From Sphagnum compactum (taxonomy: Eukaryota; Bryophyta; Sphagnopsida; Sphagnales): a DNA stretch of 64,000 nt. The position numbers and the translations under genes were made by a program. The notes below the pieces were generated by a model. That model was not told where the DNA came from, searched no databases, and saw nothing but the letters and a program-made list of their open reading frames with translations. Of the stretch, positions 33,245 to 46,400 are shown in pieces (position 1 is the first letter of the stretch; each line of letters opens with the position of its first letter). Location of the stretch: contig OZ234500.1 of assembly GCA_965153455.1 (NCBI GenBank), positions 12,728,557 through 12,792,556 on the forward strand, in the 5' to 3' direction.

Positions 33245-34492
33245 TCATGGGGGATTTGCTGTTTACTTGATTTGGTCTCAAATGTAAGACTTTGTAGATT
33301 GCCCACTTGGTTTGCAGTTTGCTAGATTGCTACTGCTGCTTCTCTTTTTTTGGGGGAGTGGACTAAACCGAGAAAGGAAGAAAGAAACAAAAAACTCCAA
33401 CACTGCTGCTGCCTCGACCTAATCTTGTGCGTGTGATGCAAAATCGCAGCTACGAAAATATTATAGCGAATTTTTCGTGCAAATGAGCATACACGTGTGG
33501 AAATCTGCACACACGAGGGCGGGCGATTGCCAGGATAAAGCTGCTGCATCGTAATACAATCTCCATCCAGTTTACAGCAGAACCGTTAGCTTGGATTCTT
33601 TACTGAAGAAGAGGTATACAAAAAATGATCCGTAGATTCTGTTGGGCTCTGAAGAGTCGTAGTACTGGCCGGGAGCTGGATTTTGTAACACTGGTTAGTA
33701 GCAGCTAGCTAGAAGCGCTCTGTAAGCTGCTGCAATTAAGGACTGATACGCTGCAGCTGCAAGAACATCTTTTTCAGTTTCCACTTTTCGCAAGTCACTA
33801 GACGCAACAGAATGCCCATCATGGATCCTCCACCTCGCAGGCCTAAATTGAATTGGTAATTTTCTTTCTTGCGTCATCAGTATCTAGCTCAGGGATCGAA
33901 AGAAAAAAATCATCCGAGTTCTTAGACTGGTATTATCATCAATCCTTTCGCCTCCGTCTGTTCTTATCGGACCGCCCAACCAATTACAAGGGCTCCATCC
34001 CAACTTAGTACTTAATTTTCATCACACTCTGTGATCCGGAGTTCACTAGTTGTAGAAATTCTGTCAATTTACTAATTTTCTCAAAACAGATTTTGTACTT
34101 GTACAGTGTTGCAGGATCTCGTATACGTTGTTGCCAGGCACAAATCTGGACTAGTGTAAATTCCTCAGTTTACAACTCCATTTTTGCTCATATCGTATAG
34201 CCTCAGGTTGCCTACTGTGATCTCAATTTCCTCATTCCTCCTGCTGACAAGTTAAGCTCTGAGTTTAGGCTTTGCGTTCTTGAGATTCGTAAAACTTCTT
34301 GTGAGTTTGCTAAACAAGAAGGGCACTGTTACTCTGTCAATTACACACGAGTTGTCATTGCATAATTACAGCTGATCACCTGCTCCCGTAGTGATCAAAT
34401 TTATTCCATAGCGGAAACAGCCAGTCGCTCTTAATTTTGATCAAGCTGGGAGTGATCGAAGGATTTTACAGCGTGAGGCAACCTGCAGATCT

Positions 34493-37311
34493 ATGGAGTC
34501 GTCAGTGAACATGAAGTTGCTGCAGGGCACCGGTGCTGAGTCCGGGTTTAAACGCATCTGTGTTTTCTGCGGAAGTCGCAGTGGGAACAAGAGTGTGTAT
34601 ATGGATGTGGCCATGGCGCTCGGGAAGGAGCTTGTAAGCTTCTGAAAATAGCATCGAATTAGCCCCGGGTTTCTGTCGCAATTTCTCTTTCTTTCTTTCT
34701 TCCTGCTCAGAAAGAATAAATCCAATACAGTTTTACCCATCAACTCTATTGTAGAATGCAATATATATACTGAGCCCCTGGAAGCACTAAAGCGCACACA
34801 GTACACCTTGAGAGTTGCTTCTAGAGTTGAGAATGGAAGGATTGTTGAAGACTAACAAAGCTTTCCCGTACCCGGAGCTCACAATTCTCTCTGTAGAAAG
34901 TTCCAAGTTTTAGCGAGCACCATGATCCAAAGTCGAGCTGCTCTCAAGTTGCAGCGCAGTATCGTTTTAGCTCAAGTACATGTGCTGGGTTGACATACAC
35001 GTGTAGCTTGACTTCAACATGCTTGAATCTTACGCTCGACGTTTTCTCGTAATTTCATGAAGTTAGGCAATGATTGTGTGTGCAAGTACAGGGTTGATTT
35101 TGGCAGTTGTGGAATTATATAAGAAGGCGAGTTTTTCATATCGGATTTGGGGTGTTAACATCTGCAGGTGCAGCGGAAGATAGATCTGGTTTACGGAGGT
35201 GGTAGCATTGGACTAATGGGCAAGATTTCCGAGACCGTCCATGCTGGTGGCAATCATGTGATTGGGTACGCTCGCTTATAGCTTGTTTCTCTACTACTCA
35301 CGGTAGCAGCAGCTTGTGCAGTGATCTAGCAAAGATTAGAGCTTGCAGCAGCGCGAATTTCATGAATGATCTCAGTAATTCTTTTGTGGGTCATGAACTC
35401 GAGCTGCTTCATTGATGTGGGTGAATGTAAAGGGATTTTCCAGTGGTCAACCTTTTGGAACTAGAAACCCGCGCAGCTCTGATGAATCATGCAGAATGCC
35501 GTACTTAGGTCTAGCTGTTATATGCCAGGCGCTCATTCCATCCTCTTCACATGCGCATGAATGTCTCCAGGCAAGCTCAAAGACTAGTCTTTGGCTGCTA
35601 GCACGATTGTATGTTGTACTCCAGGGAGAATTTTCTCAGATAGTTATGGAGACTCGGGTTTTTTTGTTGTTGTGTGGGATGACAGTGTGATACCGAGGGC
35701 CTTGATGCCAAGCGAGGTAAGCTCCTCAAGTGACAAGAGATTCTTCAGTTTCCGTCTGTCTCTTCTCGACTCCAATTTAGCTCTTTTCCTATTCTTATCA
35801 GAATCAGCAGACCTCAGGGAAAAAAAGAAATAAAAAGAAAGCTTGTGCCAAGCTCTTACATGTTGCTTAAGATTATGTGCAATCTTCTTTAATTAGAACG
35901 TTGCTAGCTATTTCTTTGCCACAATAATAATATTCAGTAGGTCATGAACCATTGTACTGCTGTGAATTAGGTATGTGGACAGACAGTGGGAGAGACTATT
36001 GCTGTAGACGACATGCACCAGCGCAAGGCCGAGATGGCTCGACTAGCCGACGCCTTCATTGCACTGCCAGGTATTTGTATAGTTCTAGAGCATCTCCCTC
36101 CTTACAATGGGCACATGATAATCTCTTGCGTATCTTCTTTCGCCTCAGTGTCTTAGGTAAATGGAGTAGTAGACGGTTGGTCACTCGCTCTTTGAAGGTT
36201 CTTATAATAAGCTGCGACTGCTTGATGAACCTCAGGTGGATACGGTACATTAGAGGAGCTACTCGAGATCATCACATGGTCGCAGCTCGGAATTCATGCT
36301 AAGCCAGTACGTATCAGATCCTGCTCAAAATGCGCCCCAAGTGCTAACATAGAAATACATGTGTCGGCTCGGATCATCTGCTAATTGATCAACTATCGAA
36401 CCCATTCTTTTGAGCTGAGAACGTCTAGAGAACTCAAGAATTCATCAATTTGGGTGTTGCTGCATATTGATGGGTTCTCATCAGCGACAGTTTTAGAGCT
36501 CCATGAGATCAAAGTGGGTCGATCGATCGAGAACTGCATAAAAGAATCTGGTAATACTGCAGATTAATCATGTTGGTCCCGCTAATTAAGCGGATATGTT
36601 GTTGTAGGTGGGGCTTCTAAATGTGAACTGTTACTACGATGCACTCTTGACACTTTTCGACAAAGCCGTAGAAGAAGGATTCCTAAGCATAGCCGGACGC
36701 CGCATCCTCGTTTCTGCGCCCACGGCAACAGAACTCCTCGACAAAATGGAGGTGAGAATTATTATTATTAACCACCCAAACCACTATTCTACTTAACATG
36801 TGGCTCGTCACATAGTAGTTCTGCCCTTTCAAGGACATCGATAAGGATGAGAAATGTTCAACATACTAAATTGGAAACACATGGTGGTTAGCATGGTGTG
36901 CCAAAGTGCATCCTTCAGCTATGTCGGAAATGTTTCTATAGTGGACTCCATATGATCCTAGGTTGTAGGGATACCAAATTTCTCGGTGCATCACAATGTC
37001 TCTACCCTGACGGCCAGAACCAATTACGCTGCCTCCCGCGACTAGTGCCTCTGTTCATTACTACGACCTCCGACAGTTTCCGCTGTCGACGAGCGTACTA
37101 CTACTGTGCTCCTCCTCTGCTAGACATAGACTCATGTCGATCAAAATCTGAAGCTAATCAATAACAAATTTTTGTGATTCTTTTGCAGAAATTCGCACCC
37201 GTGAAGGATAAGAACATGCCGCAGCTGTTTTGGGGAGTAGCGGAGGCATCCCAGATCTCCTTACAATCGACACCACGAGTGTGTGCCGGCATCGCTTCCG
37301 GCGCTTACTAG
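34493..37311 (+). CDS. LOG: LONELY GUY cytokinin riboside 5'-monophosphate phosphoribohydrolase, seven exons
   Basis: Exons: 34493-34633, 35168-35265, 35686-35716, 35971-36070, 36236-36306, 36608-36751, 37189-37311. All introns are GT..AG and phases join exactly, giving 235 aa and TAG at 37309-37311. The enzyme removes ribose 5'-phosphate from cytokinin nucleotides to release active free-base cytokinin, probably in the cytosol. Visible family marks are FCGSRSG (res. 25-31), the nucleotide-binding GGGSIGLMG (57-65), [15 protein letters not shown] (105-119) with the conserved Arg108, and PGGYGTLEE (123-131) with the conserved Glu. Length and the seven-exon layout match plant LOG genes. The start at 34493 is chosen because it is the only ATG giving an in-phase exon. 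The N-terminus (about 20 residues) and the last 30 residues (after KFAPVKD) are family-variable. No lesion is seen, so the gene is probably functional. Confidence 0.95.
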
Positions 37312-37369
37312 AAACGTGACGCCCTGGAAGTCCCGCTCACGGAATTGTCTGGCGCTTCTCAGGAGTCAT

Positions 37370-37482
37370 CCATTCATCATCCATCCAGCCAGCCATCCAT
37401 CCGGAAATTCAACCATCCATCTAACCCTGTTAATCCATCCAACCATTCATTCATCCATCCATCCATCCATCCATCTAAGGAG
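37370..37482 (+). repeat. ATCC microsatellite just 3' of LOG
   Basis: Repeated ATCC/ATTC tetranucleotides, most regular at 37445-37477 (CATCCATCCATCCATCCATC). It begins about 60 bp after the LOG stop codon and probably lies in the 3' UTR. Confidence 0.9.
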
Positions 37483-38670
37483 TTCCAGAGTTAAATTACT
37501 GGACCGACCCTGCTTTTTTTTTCTTTTGTGCCATTTTTACATGGGTCAGGTCTAGGTAGTGATGGGGTGAATGCAGTTTTACCAAAGCCAAAAAAATACA
37601 ATTAAGTAGGCTAGGTGGAGCCTCTTTTCTCTCTTTCTATCTCTTTTTGAGGGCTTCAAACTGGGCTTGATGTCACATTTTCTAGAATGCGGCAGAACAG
37701 AAGGGGAAAAGGAATGTAACACATTTTCTGTACAGATTGATTAATGCCATTATTTTAAAATCTCACTTCTGTTGTTCTGGGAGTTAGCGTTTTTTTTTTT
37801 TTGGGCACAAGTGAAGAACACTTCGTTGCAAAGAGAGAAGAACCATAACCTCACCAGCATGGCCAGGGCCCAGGAACCAAGGCAGGCGGGGCAACCCACC
37901 ATCTGATAAGAGCAATCCAAGCTAACAAATAGCACCCCCTAATTTTCAAATCATCCCTAGAACAAATCACGAAGTGCGTACCTCATTAAGCTAGTTTTTT
38001 TTTGTTGGTTTGATTGTGCACCTTGGTACCTATGTGGAGTTTTTAGCACAAACTTAGGGTTTAGGGTTTAGGCCCACATACCGAGTGGGGTGTGGATCTG
38101 CTCTGGAATTTTTGGAGGCCCAACCAAGTTAAATTTTTGGCCCACGTCCCTGTGTGGGTGGATTTAGAGCAGGTTCACTGGCCACTGTACAATATCCTGT
38201 ATATGTCCCTTCAAATCAAGTACTGACTTCAAATAACAGTTTTTGGGCCTCCAAATTTTGACAAAATATAGTGGTCTCCACAATGCCTAGTAAAAAAATT
38301 GACTGATTCCAATTGGCTGGCCATAAATATTGGCCCATGTGGTGACATTTAAATATTTTCACTGTGCAATTTTTCTTGTTTATGTGTATGACTGGTAAAA
38401 TAATTAACAAACTATGTTGAATGTGAGTACCATTTTGTAGAGGCCCAAATAGGGATGCACTGTGGATGGACCTACTCTTAGTTAGCTCTCATGTCTTCTA
38501 GAATGTACCCATTATAAACGCAAGAAGAAAGCACATTCTTGGTACACAATAAAGCACTTGTATATTTCTTCCATTAGGTATATGATCTGATGTACATTCA
38601 GACACCAAAAATATATCCTCATTTCATGGATGTTCTTATCCTCTTGTGTTGGGGAAGAGCAGGCCCACAA
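37483..38670. other. Region downstream of LOG, no gene; contains a telomere-type box
   Basis: TTAGGGTTTAGGGTTTAGG at 38054-38072 is two to three units of the plant telomere repeat. Such telo boxes occur in plant promoters and as interstitial remnants. No coding sequence recognised. Confidence 0.5.
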
Positions 38671-39390
38671 TCAGTTATGTTGTTTGAGGGCATGGGAACT
38701 GGGATGGTAGATTGACTTCATGTGCTGGAGCTTGAGTTCCTGTGCTCTCAAATAACCCCATGTGAGTTGTGACTTGCCCGTCCACAACATTAACAATTCT
38801 GACAAAATTTGAAAATCGCCACCCATGTCTTGGGAGTGAATTCCTTTGATATCTTTCAAAATTTTCATTGTTTTCATCATGTAGTTGAAAACCTGTCATG
38901 CAAGAAATGAACAAATATCGAGTGGATAGGCATCCCTACCTACCACCTTTAGTTCAATTTTGAATGTCATTAATTGCAGTGCTACCAGCAATGTATACAA
39001 CAATTTCCACACTTTTGAACATCAACTTAAATAATGCAATAAATTCTTGAACCATGCCCATTGCCTCTAAGGTTGAAAATAATAACTCTGAAATCACTTT
39101 GTCATTTGCTTTAGCAAAGTTAAGTTTAAGAAGGACCAAGGGTTGGCGTGTACATTTAGCCTAGTCAGTGGTCTCATGTGTGAAACAAATGTGAATTAAA
39201 ATGAATTTAAGTGGGAAAAATGTAAATTGATCTAGGTCAATTATTTCAATCAAAACCTACTAGAATTTTAGTTAAAGGGCATTTGCCAAAATTTTATATG
39301 AAACATTAAATAGAAAAGTGATTGGCCACCAATTACCAAGGCAATCCTTCTTTCCAACTTTCAATAAGAAGGCAATCAAACTTTTATTCA
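38671..39390 (-). pseudogene. LINE (non-LTR retrotransposon) reverse transcriptase relic
   Basis: On the minus strand, 39388-39275 reads LLKVGKKDCLGNWWPITF then NVSYKILANAL, the conserved start of a plant LINE reverse transcriptase (usually GNWRPITLLN-SYK). 39139-38954 continues with LLKLNFAKANDKV...FLSTLEAMGM-like sequence, corresponding to the LKLDFxKAYDxV catalytic block, here with Asp changed to Asn. 38880-38671 (GDFQILSELLML) fits the region before the second catalytic block. Frameshifts and stops break it, and no endonuclease domain was recognised upstream. It is a short, old fragment. Confidence 0.7.
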
Positions 39391-42300
39391 TGTTCTATTT
39401 AGGCAAGTGCCTAAAGGGAATTTGGTAGTTTAAAAACAACTTCCAAATTTGTAATGTGTTTCACATGCTAGATCAAAGATTGAGCTTTCTAAAATACTTG
39501 TAAGTACATAAGAAAAATTAAATGAGGGTTTTATATATATAATAGGAAATCCCCTTACCGTGGGACTTTTGTAGGTTGAATTATCTTACGTAATTCTTGG
39601 TAAGATTATTTTACTAGCAAAACCATGGAAAAGCTCAATTATGTGATTTAGGGCACATTCCACATATGGGCATATTCACAATCAGGGTACCCAAAAGGAT
39701 GGTCTAACAGAAAAAGGACCGCAAAAGGACTATTTTAGATTTTTATTACATTTACTATTTCATGATTATAGTGGATTGGTATATGACTATAACTAGAAAG
39801 ATGTCATGTTAATCTAATAAAAAAATCCAAAAATAGATTGGATATAATATTGATGTCCTTTTGAGTCCTTTTAAACAATTTGAATCCTTGTCTTAATTGT
39901 AATTTTTGTTTTAAAGGAATCAAAAGGAATGTATTAAACAATGTAATTGATTTCAATTTTCTTTCATGGATAAGTAATGCATACATCTTTGTTTTGCAAT
40001 GTTCATATAATGCATTTGATTAAATAATGTAAGATATAAAAAATTTGAAGGCTACAAAATCCATTCTAAAAGGGTTACAAGCAAAATGATTCCTTTTATT
40101 TCCCATTTGGTTGATTTTTTATATTCATTAGGCTTAAAATTTGTGGCCTCAAATGTCGACAAAATGTGCAAGAAATTTTCATGCAAGGAAACATGTTAAG
40201 TTGTATATAAAAACTTATGTATTCATTTGCTGCATTTCTAGTTTTTAACAAAATACTTATGAATAATTACATACAAATGTGGAAAACCACCACCACCATG
40301 AAAATTATCATAATTTGGATTATCCAATATCTTTCATTTAAATTTATTCCATTTAGATTTTGTATTTAGAAGATTGCAAAAACAAAGTCCTTGAGTCCTA
40401 TGGCGAAAAAGTGGTACCCTGCTTGTGAATATGCCCATATACTAAAACTAAGCTACCAAATTTTTATGTGTAGGGAATAGCCCTTAGATAGATGAAACAT
40501 TCCCAAAATATGGGGCTTAAGGATGGGGCAATAGTTGAATCTAACCTTGCATTTTGGGATCTAGGATTAGGTAATTGACGAGAAGCCATTAGTTATTATG
40601 AAGAATATTAACATGGTAATATTAATTATGTGAAATTGTTAATGCGTTACCGAACACCCTTGACTATTTGCAATAACCAACCAAATTGAATGTATTAATT
40701 ATGAAGCACAGCGCAAGGTAGGTTATTAGCAAATTAGTGACAAGGAATGCACATGAATTTTTTTTAAAGGAGGTATAAAATGCCAAAAGGTAACACGATC
40801 ATGTGATATATTTGGAAAGCAAATATCCGTGGCATCCTATCACATAAGGAAAATGTTTGTTTCAATCAAATGTGTTTTCCCACTTGTGGGCTTTGCCCAT
40901 TGTAAAACATGAAGCACCTGTTATCATGAACTTAAAGGTGCATGTAGATCTTAAAGCATAGAAGAGTCAGGGTTCTTACACCTACAATTTAATAGTGGGA
41001 CAAATCTTACACCTACTTATAGTTGGGTGTTTTCATGGTAATTGGAATTCCACTTGAGACTTTATTTTAGGATTCTTTTAAAGCTTTTAGGATTCCTATT
41101 GAACTTTGGGGCATGGATATGAAGTCATATGGTGAATTTAAAAAAAAAATATAACTATAACAAGTGATATTAATCAATAAAATTTAATTGTAAACAACAT
41201 GTAAATTTGCAAAAAATTGAGGCTCTTATGTAATCTTTTTTTGGTTATGACAAAAGTCTTTTTACTTACAAAAGATTTTGTAACTATCAATTTATGACAC
41301 ATAACAATACAAATTTTATCAATTATTAACCTTTGGTATGTACTAAAATGATTTAATATTTCATCAAATTGGTGATATTTTAATGATAATTATTGTTTGA
41401 ACTAAAGATCTTTTGGTGGCTATGTGCAAAAAATTGCATTTCTGACATCCTAAGTGGTATTCCTTAACATGAAGACACCTAGTTCTCCCCCAAGTCTTAA
41501 GGAGTAAGTAAATGTAAGATCCCCCCACTTTTAAGGAATAAACATAAAATCCCTCATTTTTTCTATTGAAATATATGCATAATATGCATACCAATATGGC
41601 AAGTAAGGATTGATAATTAATCTTGTAAAAGAGATTTCAAACATGAGTGTATAACATTAGGAAATCATAAGACAAAAATTAAAAAATTAAAAAATGACAA
41701 TGTAACACTTGTACATGTATGGTGAGACCATTTTTATAACATCGAATCATAACATGATCAAATTTTTTAAGGTGTATCAAAAATGTTTATCACATTGTCA
41801 CCTTTATGTACTCCTCTTTTAGTTATTTATTAGTCTAATTTTATCATCAATATGTTAAATAGAAAGTACATGATATTGATGTTTCTAAATATATGGTGGT
41901 TTAAACTATAATATTTCAAAATGAAATTCTTTTATCCATTAATTTGTATGAGAATCAAAATATAAGATATAATTAAGGATTATGTTTAGGATTGCCTTTA
42001 CTTTGCCCGAGGTGGTACACCTTTTCATATTTAGACCCTTGCACACTTTAAAGAGGTTGAAGAGGTATGATGTAACAACTAACAACGTTGTTCAAGTTAA
42101 TTGATGCATATATATATATATATATATATTCTCATTATAAGTAAAAAAAATTCACTTTGAAAATATGAATGGATGAAAAATCATCTTATTACGTATGGAT
42201 ATCTTTTTGTGTGTTCATATGTAGTTAAACCTTAGATACTAATGCATGCATCCACATTAACAAAAGACATATGATGTGAAACTAATTTTTTTAATAATGT

Positions 42301-43440
42301 TTTTATGTCAAAATTTGTGCTAATGTTGTAATTTTTTAATTGTTTTATATGACAATGTTCTTATTATATTATGAAAACATGCAGTAGACTTGAAATGAAT
42401 TTAATGAAAATAGAATACTTAAAAACATTCATTAAGCACTTTGACTTCTATTTTGAAGATTATTTAAACATGATGTATTTTGGGGGAGGTTATTTAAATG
42501 AATATTTACATATTAATATATTGCAAAATTTTGTTAAGTCAAGATTTTTTTTTTTAAAAATTCAAACGAAAGATGCCTAAGATCTTTTACTAATATTCCA
42601 AGATAAGTAGTCACTTAAATGGATGGGTGTGGCTTTTATTAGCATGGAAACGACCCCAATGTTCTATAAAACTTAGGTAAGCTTCAAATGTTCACCAACG
42701 ACGGAGACAAAAAAGAAAATTTTACCAACCAAATAAGACATGTGGTTATCCTAGTTTGTAGAACTTATACCCAACCAATATCAACAATCACCTAGCATGC
42801 TTTTGACTTGAGAATTAAAACTTGTCATTTGCTTTCCATAAGCATTTTTTATTTGTCATGTGTGTTCTAGTGTTGTGCAGTTAGTAAAATTTTGAATGAA
42901 TGACTAGTTCCATTTTTAAAAATATCATTGAATCAAAGAACCACTAGTCTTGGTTATTAAACCTCAAAGAAGGTCCTACAACTTTCATGAAAAAAACAAC
43001 AATGTTTTGGCCAATTATTTGATTTTTCTCAATTTTTTTGAAAACCTTGATATATATTGGAACCAAGTCTTTGATCCTTTTGAAAATCATAGTTAATTTT
43101 TTTAAGAATCACCTTATAACGTGTTGGGCTTTATTCATATTTTTAATAGCCGTCCAACATTGGTAAATTTAGTGTTGAGAGGGTATTTGATTTGTAGGGT
43201 TAAAACCAAGGGTTCACATCTAGGTTCTTGTGATATGGACCCAAGTTGACACTTTCTTGTTTGAACAAACATAAAGAACCAAACCATGGAATTAGTCTTT
43301 TGTTGGTTTTGAAAGTGAAACTGGAACCGTGAAGAAACATTCTCAAACACAAGGTTAGGATCTTTGAGTAAGAAAGTTGATTGTTTTTGAAAAGTTAAGT
43401 AGGCTGAACTTTATAATTAAATGCTAATTTGAATTAATTT
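39391..43440. other. AT-rich intergenic DNA, no gene recognised
   Basis: No coding sequence supported. A TA dinucleotide run is at 42109-42129. Frames here are short and lack family features. Confidence 0.45.
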
Positions 43441-46400
43441 TGGAATTACCTCAAACCCCCACCCAAAGTACCTCCACTTAAATCTTACAATGTGAAAACC
43501 AGGACCAAAGGTTCCCGTAAAAAGAGGAAGAACCACACAACACTGGTATTTTCCCAAAGTTTGCTTCCATGTACTTGGTTGAAATTTGAAAAGCTACCAA
43601 CTTACCGTGCACGACTCTCCCCTTCCCCGTCCCCCCAAATTCCCACTATTGCCTGGTCCTAGATGGCACTTGCCACTTTTCATATGGGGACAAAGCTTTA
43701 TTAAACCAGCTGCAAGATTGCACATGGTGGACTTAAGTTTGATGTCAAATGGTTCAATAGCGTGAACTTTTTACGAAAATTGTTGAAATGCTCGTTGTGG
43801 GCCTACAAATGCTGGGTCTTACATTTAGCAAACTCTAAAAACTTTATGCCAGCCACTTCCACATGGAAGAACCCCCCACTGTTTGGGTTTGGGGCTGTAA
43901 ACAATTAAGTGATGTTCCATGCAGCCTGGTTGTGGATCATTCCATATGCATTTGGTTCTGTGCACATCTTGTCTTTGCCTTGGCCTTTGATAACTATGAT
44001 GAACAAAGCAATTCTCAAAACTTGTGTCATTTGGACCCACTTCTTGCAGCTAGTTAGGGCAAGTGGTTTCCATGCATGGAGTCTGCTGTATGGATTCTGT
44101 TTTTCATGTTGGCCTTGACCTTGTGTTGTTGTCCCCTTCTTTATTAACACATCCCCCAGAAACTTGACTTTGTTCTGTTCCCCTTCTAGTTTACAATTTG
44201 TGCATCTGTCTGCTATGTCAAAGTATGTTTTATTCCATTCAAAAGTCAGTTTTTGGAGAATTGGGTAATTGTTTCTAAACATAGGGTTGTAAGCCTCTCA
44301 TTCTTGAGAAAGTCATGAAAACATTGAACATTCATGGGTATTATTTCACTTGCTTGCTCCTCAACCTATTATCACTAATGTCACATTTACATCAGGGTGT
44401 GAGATCAACATTTGGAATATGGTTTAATGGCGTCAAGGCACATGGGGGATCATTGTTAATCATTGGAATATCTTGGGATTGCGATTTGAGGTTAGCAATT
44501 GGAGAATCAAGTAGTGGAGAAAATAAAGGATGTTAGATAATGCACATCCAACATCAGTTTCCCACTTATCTTGAATAATTTATAGAACACGTGAACCTTG
44601 TGGTGCGCTTGTAACCATTCATGACACGCATCTGAACTATTTTGAAATTTTGGGTCTCTGATAAGATCAACCCTTTTTGGACCCATTGTCCACGTTACAA
44701 GCACATTGACCAATTAATGAGTAGACATATCTATTTATGTTTAATGTTTTCTATGCATTCATATTGATGCTCCTAATCTTTTTGGGGATTTACTTCAAAT
44801 CTTATTTTATTATATCTCTTTCTTCTAGAGAAATTACTCATTTTTTATATTAAACTTTGAAATTAGGTGTATTTCATGTTTAAAATAGCGTTATTTAATT
44901 CAAAACTTACCAAATCAAACTAGTACTAGTTATTGAATGAAAGTCACTTTGCTACAAACACAGAAAACTTCCTACCATTTTGTCTAATGAAACCCATTTG
45001 TATTTATGTAAGAAATAATAATAGTTGAAAATTTCAGGATTAAAATGTAAATTTCTTGTATGGTTTAACTAGCATCAAACAAATGTTGAAAAGGTGGATC
45101 ATGGAATTCTAAATTTTAATATGAAGTTTAACTTTTGTGGTAATGTCATAATATGTAAAGTGCAAAAACAACTTCCCATACATTATTTGCACAATGCATA
45201 ACACCATGTGCAAGTATTGTACAAACACCTTCCTGTTTCATTGATCAAATATGATGATTGTTATAAATCATTTGAATTTTCACATCAGCATACCATTAGT
45301 ACTGTTGGTCTTGTGGTTGTTTATGTATCAAAAGAAAACCAATGTCTCACAAAACTAAGACATAGAATTCATGTAAGTTGTCTAGTACAATGAAATAGGA
45401 TACCAAATGGTCGTTCAACTGTATCCGACATGACCAAGAGAGCCGTCTTTTGTTTGTAAACATGTAACACAACTTTTTTAATAGTGACTCTAGGTGGATG
45501 TTGAAGGTGTGCACACTGTATGGATCTTGACTTTGGACGATAAATTTGCAAATCCACAGGACTTATAAACAACTCCTGTTAGGGTAAATAACCCCAGCTG
45601 GGTAGATATTGCAACTGCATTGCAATAGTGGAACTTGGGCACAGAGAATGATTTAACAATGCCAACTACATATTGTACCATACATGCATATAGGCTCTTG
45701 AAATCAAAGAATGTCCTCATCTTAACTTATTATTTTCTCAAGCTATTGCAAGACAATGTGCCAAACCTTATATGCACAAAGGTGCCAAAAACCACATAGG
45801 ATTTTTTGGTCCCCTAAGGTTAAATAAACCCACAAATGTCGAGCATTCTGTTGATCCCAAATAAACACTTTGATGAAATATTATGTTCTTGATAAAGTCA
45901 ACAAAGGGCTTGTAGCTTTACCATTCACCAACAAACTTTAGACCCAAGTCTATTCATTGTTATGCCCATCACATTTACATGGAGAATGTAAATATTATAA
46001 TTTACACTATAGCAAATAATTGTTATTGTCATTGGATTTGATAATTGTTATTAAAATATTAATCAGGGAAAAACTTATCATGTTAGAGTATAGGAGATGT
46101 CCCATAATCTTGCTTTGGTTACTTCATAGACAATAAAATATGTAGATTGTCTAGGAAACTTATCGATATTTCATGGCTACACATTCATGATAACTTGGCC
46201 CCCAATGAACAATACTTCAATATGGCAAATGTTTTCTATTCCTTTGGAGTTGTGAATGAGCTTTGAAAATGTGTATGGTCTATAGTCCCCAGATGATGGG
46301 AGCCCTAAGGGGCACTCTCTTTGTAATTGTCTCAAGCGGTGAAATGTGTAACCCTCTACAATAATGACAAGCGCTTTGGTCGGAATATATGATGCCTTCA

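Larger units (their letters stand above)
30223..34492. other. Intergenic region upstream of LOG
   Basis: No gene recognised in 4.3 kb. Composition becomes less AT-rich from about 31900. Short frames on both strands are unrelated to any family I know. It contains poly-G tracts at 32777-32815 and 33227-33244. The last kilobase presumably holds the LOG promoter, but I cannot place a convincing TATA box. Confidence 0.45.

Noticed and set aside
32038-34806. Several 60-120 codon ORFs in the LOG upstream region
   Set aside because: Overlapping on both strands, low complexity in places, no recognisable domain. They reflect lower AT content, not genes.
35412-36302. ORFs of 60-116 codons inside LOG introns and across exons
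   Set aside because: Out of frame with the LOG exons, which explain the coding signal; no family features.
38054-38073. Proximity to a chromosome end (telomere repeats)
   Set aside because: Only two to three units; short telo boxes are common in plant intergenic DNA.
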